Positions 59,190 through 64,000 of a DNA stretch of 64,000 nucleotides are shown here, one piece after another. This stretch comes from Ursidibacter maritimus. GTDB taxonomy: Bacteria; Pseudomonadota; Gammaproteobacteria; Enterobacterales; Pasteurellaceae. Each line of letters begins with the position of its first letter. Within the stretch, counting starts at the first letter, position 1. The notes beneath the pieces were generated by a model that did no database searches, was not told where the DNA came from, and was given only the letters and a program-made list of their open reading frames with translations. The position numbers and the translations under genes are program-made. The stretch covers positions 48,181-112,180 of the forward strand of contig NZ_LEKN01000012.1 of assembly GCF_009761395.1 (NCBI RefSeq), written 5' to 3'.

Positions 59190-59570
59190 ATGAACAATTG
59201 TAATATTTTTTTATTAACAGACTCAACAATAGAAATCAAAAACGCTATAAACAAACTTAATTTAGAAAACGACATAGCTTTAAAAAGCTTGTTTAACAAT
59301 AAGCTTTTTAGTAATGCAGAGCATTTTTCTTTAATTGAAGATAAATCCAGCTTATATAGAAAACTATTAGAAATTTCAAAAGAAACAAATTCAGAAATTA
59401 TTCTTATTCAAGAAGATTTTATTGATAGCGACCCACCTTATTTAACAAAAGTCAATATAGCTCCAAACGGAATTTCTACGCAAGTTTGTGCAAGTATTCA
59501 GTGGGGAGATAAAAAACCATTTGATTTGAAATCAAAAACCACCAAAAAATCAATCAAGAAAGACTGCTAA
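59190..59570 (+). CDS. Protein of unknown function
   Basis: This 126-residue, soluble-looking protein starts MNNCNIFLLTDSTIEIKNAI after an AAAGGA site, has a mixed alpha/beta pattern and ends in a Lys-rich tail (SKTTKKSIKKDC). It has no signal peptide. I recognise no family. It is followed by a terminator and may be cotranscribed with the small frame before it. Confidence 0.55.
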   Translation: MNNCNIFLLTDSTIEIKNAINKLNLENDIALKSLFNNKLFSNAEHFSLIEDKSSLYRKLLEISKETNSEIILIQEDFIDSDPPYLTKVNIAPNGISTQVCASIQWGDKKPFDLKSKTTKKSIKKDC

Positions 59571-59599
59571 GTTAGGTGTTTAATAAAAAGCTTATTATA

Positions 59600-59629
59600 A
59601 AAACACCTTCGAGTAATTGATGGTGTTTT
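59600..59629 (+). terminator. Terminator after the 59190 gene
   Basis: AAAACACC (59600-59607) pairs with GGTGTTTT (59622-59629), followed by ATAC; the stem is perfect with a 14-base loop. Confidence 0.65.
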
Positions 59630-59686
59630 ATACTTGAATACATCTGGGGAGATAAAGTAAACCTATTAAAATTACTCAAATTCCCC

Positions 59687-59715
59687 TTGACTTCAATCTC
59701 AATATCGGTTAAAAT
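59687..59715 (+). promoter_or_regulatory. Sigma-70 promoter of the first exported-protein copy
   Basis: TTGACT-N17-TAAAAT. The surrounding sequence (CAATATCGGTTA, then TTTAGTTAAACA and TGTACAA downstream) is shared with the promoter at 61561, showing that the duplication included the control region. Confidence 0.75.
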
Positions 59716-59811
59716 TCACTCAATTTAAAACAGAAAAGTTTTAAAGAAATTAAAAAGCTTTAAAAGCTTTACATATTTTAGTTAAACATTGTACAAGCAA
59801 GGAGTACAAAT

Positions 59812-60669
59812 ATGAAAATGAAATTAAACAAAATTGTGGCATTGACATTGTTAGGAGTGGGTGTGCTTGGCTGTGGCGGGGAAATATGAAATTACTGAAG
59901 AGATGCTTAAAAAAGATGAATTAAAAGCTCCTGATTTCTACGCTGAAAAAAATAAAAATAAACACATTCAGCATACTGGAACTGATTGGTACTTCGAACA
60001 TCGTTACGGTACTCCAACTAAAGAACGACAGAAAGACTGGTTAGAAACAAAAGAAAAATGGTTGGAAACTGAAACAGACAAAAAAGAATACGAAAAAATA
60101 AAATCCTGGCTCTCTCAAAAAATCTCTCAAGAAAAACTCAAACAAGCTCTCAAATTAACCTCTCATCTCAACAAAAACACTAGCAAAACTCTCTCTCAAG
60201 ACGAAATCCAAGCTCTCAAAATCGAAACTCAAGTTCTACGCAACAATTCTTAAACTATTTGATTTATAGACCAAGCAGATACGGAACTCTATATCAAGAT
60301 AAATTCCGTTTTCTCTACAATCGATCAAAAGATTTAATTATTTTAATGATCGACAACAAAGTAAAAGATAAAGAATTATTAGATATGACATTAGAGTATC
60401 GTAAAACTCTTGAAAAGGAATTTTTATACATTCACAAAATCGAAGCAGGTGTTTTTGACTCAGTATTAGAAACTGCATTAATGGATAATTTTCCAATCTT
60501 TACTGAAGCAAAAAAAGCAAATAAGCCAGTTCACAAAATGCCCGAGTACAAAGAAGCTCATAAAGAAATCAACAATCGTGATGATGTGAAGAAGTTTGAT
60601 ATTATTGAGCAACACTACAAAGACACTAACAATTTGCTAGAAAAATACATAAAAGTAGAAGTATATTAA
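59812..60669 (+). pseudogene. Frameshifted copy of the exported-protein pair (lipoprotein signal)
   Basis: The ATG at 59812 opens MKMKLNKIVALTLLGVGVLG with a Cys (lipobox LGC), then the frame closes at TGA 59887-59889. Removing one G from the GGGG near 59878-59881 joins it to GGKYEITEEM and HIQHTGTDWYFEHRYGTPTK. A second shift near 60240 (one C missing after CTACGC) separates the last part, which restarts as LYQDKFRFLYNRSKDLIIL. The intact paralogue at 61648 shows the expected continuous frame. With two shifts this copy is probably inactive, unless the read has errors. Confidence 0.75.
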
Positions 60670-60769
60670 ATCTACATCAATATGGCGGTATGATTTAAAG
60701 CAAAACAACAGACAGACGAATGATTTTTATAGCATTCGTCTTTTCTTTGAAATTTTTGTGATTTTTTAC

Positions 60770-60798
60770 TTGATAAAACGGTTATAAAACACTATAAT
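60770..60798 (+). promoter_or_regulatory. Sigma-70 promoter of the toxI-like repeats
   Basis: TTGATA (60770-60775), 17 bp, TATAAT (60793-60798): a near-consensus promoter whose transcript would begin about 28 bases before the first 36-bp repeat. Confidence 0.82.
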
Positions 60799-60832
60799 AG
60801 TATCAAAGGTGGTGATTAATTCATTGCTTTTA

Positions 60833-60940
60833 AAAACTGGGGTCTCACTCCCATAAAGGTGAAGCTTTAAAACTGGGGTCTCACTCCCATAAAGGTGAAG
60901 CTTTAAAACTGGGGTCTCACTCCCATAAAGGTGAAGCTTT
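60833..60940 (+). repeat. Three tandem 36-bp repeats (toxI-like)
   Basis: Units at 60833-60868, 60869-60904 and 60905-60940 are identical (AAAACTGGGGTCTCACTCCC followed by ATAAAGGTGAAGCTTT), with no spacers, plus a five-base start of a fourth. The lack of spacers excludes a CRISPR array. Confidence 0.95.
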
Positions 60941-60952
60941 AAAACACTAACA

Positions 60953-60987
60953 AAAGGCAGTTTTTTACAAGACTGTCTTTTGTTTTT
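60953..60987 (+). terminator. Terminator between toxI-like repeats and toxN-like gene
   Basis: AAAGGCAGT (60953-60961) pairs with ACTGTCTTT (60972-60980, one G-U pair), followed by TGTTTTT. In type III loci this attenuator sets the RNA antitoxin to toxin ratio. Confidence 0.82.
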
Positions 60988-61002
60988 ATAGAAAGGAGAA
61001 GT

Positions 61003-61257
61003 ATGGATTTTTATATAATTTCAAAAGATTATGTTGACTACTTAAAATCCTTAGATTATAGGGTTTCTAACAATTACGACAACAAAACAAATAAAAAGCC
61101 TTATACTGGAGTTGTTTTTAGTAAAGGGTATTACTCATATTACATTCCATTAACTTCCGACAAAGAAGAAAAATACAAGAATCTCCCAAGAGATAGGGCA
61201 ACTGTTCATGATTTATATGAAATCACAACTATACCATACCCTCTATTTTTATCGTAA
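61003..61257 (+). pseudogene. ToxN/AbiQ-like endoribonuclease toxin, C-terminally truncated
   Basis: The first ~73 residues match the ToxN N-terminus: MDFYIISKDYVDYLKSLDYRV, GVVFSKGYYSYYIPLTSDKE, YKNLPRDRATVHDLYE. ToxN-family toxins are about 170 residues, so more than half is missing, including the helices that complete the RNA-binding groove. The remaining codons (ITTIPYPLFLS) are read from the opposite-strand TenpN-like gene. AAAGGAG lies 6 bases before the ATG. Activity of the 84-residue product is unlikely. Confidence 0.75.
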
Positions 61258-61319
61258 AGAGCTTGCTCTAGGTTTGGGTTGTCTAAGAAAAATGCTTCTT
61301 TTAGTTTTTTAAGTTTCAT
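61206..61319 (-). pseudogene. TenpN-like type III toxin, N-terminal fragment
   Basis: On the minus strand, the ATG at 61319 opens MKLKKLKEAFFLDNPNLEQA followed by LYDKNRGYGIVVIS. This is the start of TenpN-type toxins (KLKKLK.FF..N..L..AL...RGYG.V). The match ends after about 33 residues where the frame enters the toxN-like gene. About 120 residues of toxin are missing. The fragment is preceded by repeats and a terminator in the order expected for a tenpIN locus. Confidence 0.65.
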
Positions 61320-61347
61320 GCTTGCGTAATGGGGTTAACTAGATAAA

Positions 61348-61377
61348 ATTAAAGCCCACTTAAAAGCAGGCTTTAAT
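61348..61377 (-). terminator. Terminator between tenpI-like repeats and the tenpN-like fragment
   Basis: ATTAAAGCC (61348-61356) pairs with GGCTTTAAT (61369-61377); on the minus strand the stem is followed by TTTTATCT. Confidence 0.8.
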
Positions 61378-61480
61378 TCTGTTGAGTCTTCTAATTATTT
61401 AAGGTGGGGCGAACTCTACCTTCCACAAATTTCTGTTGAGTCTTCTAATTATTTAAGGTGGGGCGAACTCTACCTTCCAC
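61373..61480 (-). repeat. Two tandem 54-bp repeats (tenpI-like)
   Basis: The same 50 bases (TTCTGTTGAGTCTTCTAATT, ATTTAAGGTGGGGCGAACTC, TACCTTCCAC) begin at 61377 and 61431, a period of 54 bp, with only the joining bases differing. No spacers. Confidence 0.92.
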
Positions 61481-61486
61481 GAGTTC

Positions 61487-61515
61487 ATTATATGATTTAA
61501 ATTGTCATTTTACAA
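61487..61515 (-). promoter_or_regulatory. Sigma-70 promoter of the tenpI-like repeats
   Basis: On the minus strand TTGTAA (61515-61510), 17 bp, TATAAT (61492-61487); the expected start is at about 61480, the first base of the repeat. Confidence 0.78.
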
Positions 61516-61560
61516 GCGTTTTTAATTCTTAGTCCTATTAAACCCCCCCTCAAACTCCTC

Positions 61561-61589
61561 TTGACTTCACACTCAATATCGGTTACAAT
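61561..61589 (+). promoter_or_regulatory. Sigma-70 promoter of the second exported-protein copy
   Basis: TTGACT-N17-TACAAT, embedded in sequence shared with the promoter at 59687 (CAATATCGGTTA, TTTAGTTAAACA). Confidence 0.78.
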
Positions 61590-61647
61590 TCACTTAAATT
61601 TTAGTTAAACAATGTACAATGCTTTTTAAACTTCAAAGGGGTATATT

Positions 61648-62439
61648 ATGAAAGCAGTAAATAAAATCAAAGTAATGTTAGGGATTGGTATCCTAATGTT
61701 TGGCGGAAATGCTGTAGCAAGCACAGAAACTTCATTTAGAGTAGAACATTCAGAAAAAGAATTAAATCGACACATTCAGCATACTGGCACTGATTGGTAC
61801 TTCGAGCATCGTTATGGAGTTCCAACTAAAGAATATCAGGAGCTGTGGTTAAAATATGTAAACTCTGAAGAGAAATATAAACCAAAAATAAAAGAATGGC
61901 TCTCTCAAAAAATCTCTCAAGAAAAACTCAAACAAGCTCTCAAGAAAACATCTCCTCTCAATAAAAACACGAGCAAAACTCTCTCTCAAGACGAAATCCA
62001 AGCTCTCAAAACTGAAACTCAAGCACTTCGTCAACAATTCGCAAACTATATCGCCTACGCAACAAGACGTGAACCAAACAAACTATACCAAGATAAATTT
62101 CGCTTCTTATATAATCGCTCAAAAGATTTAATCATTTTAATGATTGACAATAAAGTAAAAGACAAAGAACTATTAGAAATAACACTAGAGTATCGTAAAG
62201 CTCTTGAAGAAGAATTTTTAGAAGAAAATAGAATGGCAGGAGTGATATATGCAGATTATGAGCTTAATCACAAAGCAAAAAACTTAAAAAGAGGCGACCC
62301 AAAAATCAATGAAATTCGTGCAGAAATTCAAAATAGTGAGGGGCGTAAGAAGTTTGATATTATTGCGGAACAATATAAAGGATTGAATGAAAATTTACAG
62401 AAATATATTGAATTACAAAATGTTAAAATTGTAAACTAA
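61648..62439 (+). CDS. Exported protein of unknown function (intact paralogue)
   Basis: The 263-residue precursor has a signal peptide (MKAVNKIKVMLGIGILMFGG, cut near AVAS, residue 25; no lipobox, unlike the first copy). The mature part has the shared HIQHTGTDWYFEHRYGVPTK block (about 42-61), a Lys/Gln-rich helical stretch and YQDKFRFLYNRSKDLIILMI. It probably acts in the periplasm. I recognise no family. It lies between the type III loci and a convergent conjugation-type gene; an immunity or entry-exclusion role is possible but only a guess. Confidence 0.65.
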   Translation: MKAVNKIKVMLGIGILMFGGNAVASTETSFRVEHSEKELNRHIQHTGTDWYFEHRYGVPTKEYQELWLKYVNSEEKYKPKIKEWLSQKISQEKLKQALKKTSPLNKNTSKTLSQDEIQALKTETQALRQQFANYIAYATRREPNKLYQDKFRFLYNRSKDLIILMIDNKVKDKELLEITLEYRKALEEEFLEENRMAGVIYADYELNHKAKNLKRGDPKINEIRAEIQNSEGRKKFDIIAEQYKGLNENLQKYIELQNVKIVN

Positions 62440-62459
62440 GTTATATCTCACATAAATTT

Positions 62460-62494
62460 AAAGCCCTGTTTTATAGCTATACAGGGCTTTTTGT
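62460..62494. terminator. Terminator between the exported-protein gene and the right-edge gene
   Basis: AAAGCCCTGT and ACAGGGCTTT (62460-62469 and 62481-62490) form a perfect stem followed by TTTG; it serves convergent genes. Confidence 0.82.
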
Positions 62495-62543
62495 TGAGTA
62501 AAAAATATTTGAAATAAAATCAAGTTTTCAAAGGTTTTTGTAT

Positions 62544-64000
62544 TTACACATCCATTCCTTGTTTGTTTCTTGAGTCATTACCAATCTCCTGCTCCATACG
62601 CATTTTCTCTTCCTGAGTCATATTTCTTTCTTGTTGAGCTAAAATAATCTTCTGCTCTTCAATACTCGCTGTGGTATTCTTTTCGTTCAATGCTCGTGGC
62701 GAATGGTCTGCAGTGCGGTTAGGCTCAACTCTATCTAAAACATCCTTTTCTTCACGCTTTCTACGCTCTTCATCTTTTTCTTGTTCTGTTTTTTCTTGCT
62801 TATAGGTTAAAGTTGGTTTAGGGGTAGCAATAGCAGAAACTAACGATGCTTGCGAATCAGGTTTACCCTTGTTTTCAGGGGCAAGTTCTTGAATGGGAGC
62901 GGCTTTGGAAGCATTTAAGTTTTTATCCCACATAAATTGTTGCTTCCGATTAACTTTACATATATTATCTAAAGCAGTACCCCCTTCAATATTATCAACC
63001 CCCGCCTTTAAAAGCTCTTGATCGCTTAAAAACTTATTAAGGTCTTGTAATGGTACATTTTCATTTTCCGCCATTACTTTAGCATCTCTTTGTCTATACT
63101 TAACTACAACAGCAGTTATCAACTTAATATCATCTGTAGAATAACCTTTACTGGATAAATATTCTGCCATTTCAGTGAAAGATTTATGATTAGCTAATCT
63201 ATCTAAAACTCCCCCATCATTTAAATTATATCCAATAGATTTGAGATTACCTTCTTTTACACTATCAACAAAAACCCTAAGATGTGAATCACTAATTGAG
63301 GTTGTTTTAGTATCGCCAACTTTATCGTTTTCATTTTGTATATTTGTTGATTGTCGCGATGATTGTTTACCCCCCTCGTCAAGTTGTCTACCTAAATCCT
63401 CCATAGCATACTTAGTTTTCAGAGGTTCATCAACTAATGAATATCGGCTTTTATATTTTTCTTCAAACTCTTGCCGAGCTATCTTAATAGCCTCTTCCTT
63501 AGATAAACTTTTATCATCTCCCCGAAGTTTATCAGCGTATCTTTCCAGAGGATCTTTTTCCGTAATCGCATTACTAACATTGGTTATAGCATTATTAGCT
63601 TTATCAACAACTTTACCTTTATTTTTTGGACTGAGATTACCTAAATCATCTTTACTAACCCTAAAAGCTTCTGTCGCTCGCTTCCAAGATTCTTCATTAA
63701 CAGCTCCCTCAGCTGTCATTTTGCCAACTTCATCAACACTAAACTTTATACCTTCATTAGCTCCTGTCGCCATAACAGCAGCTAAACCATTATCTCTTTT
63801 CGGGTCGGGCTCATTATTGACAGCGTTTGCTATAAACATAGTTCTATAATCTCTAACATCAAGAGAATAATTCAACTCGCCCTTGTCATTATACAACCGC
63901 TTATCAATAAACTCAGATGTAATCTCATCCAACCGCATCTCCCTATCCAAGAAAGACAATCTCACCATCATCGTATTGAGATTATTATCGAAGTACAACC
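62544..64000 (-). CDS. C-terminal part of a large conjugation-type protein (partial)
   Basis: The frame is open from the right edge to a stop at 62544 (485 codons). It opens inside YFDNNLNTMMVRLSFLDREM, the same segment as the fragment at 56771-56830. It continues with soluble, charged sequence and ends in a Glu/Lys/Arg-rich coiled coil (QEKTEQEKDEERRKREEKDV) and a Gln/Met-rich tail. Position beside relaxases and a DsbC paralogue suggests the C-terminal domain of a TraG-like mating-pair protein, but no diagnostic motif is seen. The N-terminus lies beyond the window. Confidence 0.5.
   Translation of the reverse strand, partial: LYFDNNLNTMMVRLSFLDREMRLDEITSEFIDKRLYNDKGELNYSLDVRDYRTMFIANAVNNEPDPKRDNGLAAVMATGANEGIKFSVDEVGKMTAEGAVNEESWKRATEAFRVSKDDLGNLSPKNKGKVVDKANNAITNVSNAITEKDPLERYADKLRGDDKSLSKEEAIKIARQEFEEKYKSRYSLVDEPLKTKYAMEDLGRQLDEGGKQSSRQSTNIQNENDKVGDTKTTSISDSHLRVFVDSVKEGNLKSIGYNLNDGGVLDRLANHKSFTEMAEYLSSKGYSTDDIKLITAVVVKYRQRDAKVMAENENVPLQDLNKFLSDQELLKAGVDNIEGGTALDNICKVNRKQQFMWDKNLNASKAAPIQELAPENKGKPDSQASLVSAIATPKPTLTYKQEKTEQEKDEERRKREEKDVLDRVEPNRTADHSPRALNEKNTTASIEEQKIILAQQERNMTQEEKMRMEQEIGNDSRNKQGMDV

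Larger units (their letters stand above)
60805..60987 (+). ncRNA. ToxI-like RNA antitoxin (type III toxin-antitoxin)
   Basis: The predicted transcript contains three identical 36-nt units and ends at a terminator placed between repeats and toxin gene, the arrangement of toxIN loci. In that family, the toxin cuts the repeat RNA into 36-nt pseudoknots that bind and inhibit it. Ends are approximate. Repeat number (3 here, 5.5 in the first described locus) varies in the family. Identification rests on layout, unit length and the adjacent ToxN-like frame. Confidence 0.78.
61348..61480 (-). ncRNA. TenpI-like RNA antitoxin (type III toxin-antitoxin)
   Basis: A minus-strand transcript from the promoter at 61487-61515 would start near 61480, exactly at the first repeat unit, run through two 54-nt units and stop at the terminator. 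Promoter, repeats, terminator and toxin start thus lie in type III order. The unit contains a possible stem GGTAGAG...CCCCACC. Family assignment follows the TenpN-like fragment. Confidence 0.68.

Noticed and set aside
60833..60940. Possible CRISPR array of 36-bp repeats
   Set aside because: The units are directly tandem with no spacers and no cas genes are near; unit length, promoter, terminator and the ToxN-like frame fit a type III antitoxin instead.

Overview
The window reads as a Pasteurellaceae chromosome of the Actinobacillus/Mannheimia branch. The coding genes are low-GC and resemble Haemophilus/Actinobacillus housekeeping genes, and uptake-signal cores of the Apl type (ACAAGCGGTC, for example 827-836 and, inverted, 38798-38807) are scattered in genes and terminators. 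The species cannot be fixed from the sequence alone.

Layout. 1-23.2 kb is mostly core genome. It holds the clpB start, tatD-like, dapA, a GNAT acetyltransferase, a HAD phosphatase, an OmpA-like lipoprotein, recJ-dsbC-mepM, divergent znuCB, a YafJ-like amidotransferase, fadD-rseC-rseB, glnE-cutC-lipoprotein, a higBA-type toxin-antitoxin pair with a frameshifted toxin, yciI, yciCBA, yfbV and cmoA. 23.6-33.7 kb is one 3354-residue trimeric autotransporter adhesin, flanked by copies of a small palindromic repeat and preceded by a long leader region with a possible small RNA. 34.5-53.7 kb is again mostly core: tyrP, phoX with a Pho box, gmhA, frr, an AhpD-like protein and a flavin dehydrogenase-like enzyme divergent from an ABC importer of the sulfonate/nitrate type, gmhB-bcp-moeA, marC, yheS, hicAB, an orphan AfuA-like binding protein, trmJ, a stand-alone MalQ N-terminal-like domain, and argG.

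54.2-64 kb is an accessory, very AT-rich island. It contains mazEF, an intact MobA/MobL relaxase with a candidate oriT, the decayed remains of a second relaxase on the other strand, two pieces of a large conjugation-type protein in direct repeat about 7.2 kb apart, and a second DsbC. It also has two copies of an unrecognised exported-protein gene, one broken by two frameshifts.

The most unusual locus lies at 60.77-61.52 kb, between those two copies. Two type III (RNA antitoxin) toxin-antitoxin loci of different families face each other. On the + strand are a sigma-70 promoter, three spacerless 36-bp repeats, a terminator and the N-terminal part of a ToxN/AbiQ-like toxin. On the - strand are a sigma-70 promoter, two 54-bp repeats, a terminator and the first ~33 residues of a TenpN-like toxin. 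Both toxin genes are cut and fused tail to tail near 61222, while both RNA antitoxin genes look intact. In all, five toxin-antitoxin loci are present (higBA, hicAB, mazEF, toxIN-like, tenpIN-like). Three of the five have a broken toxin.
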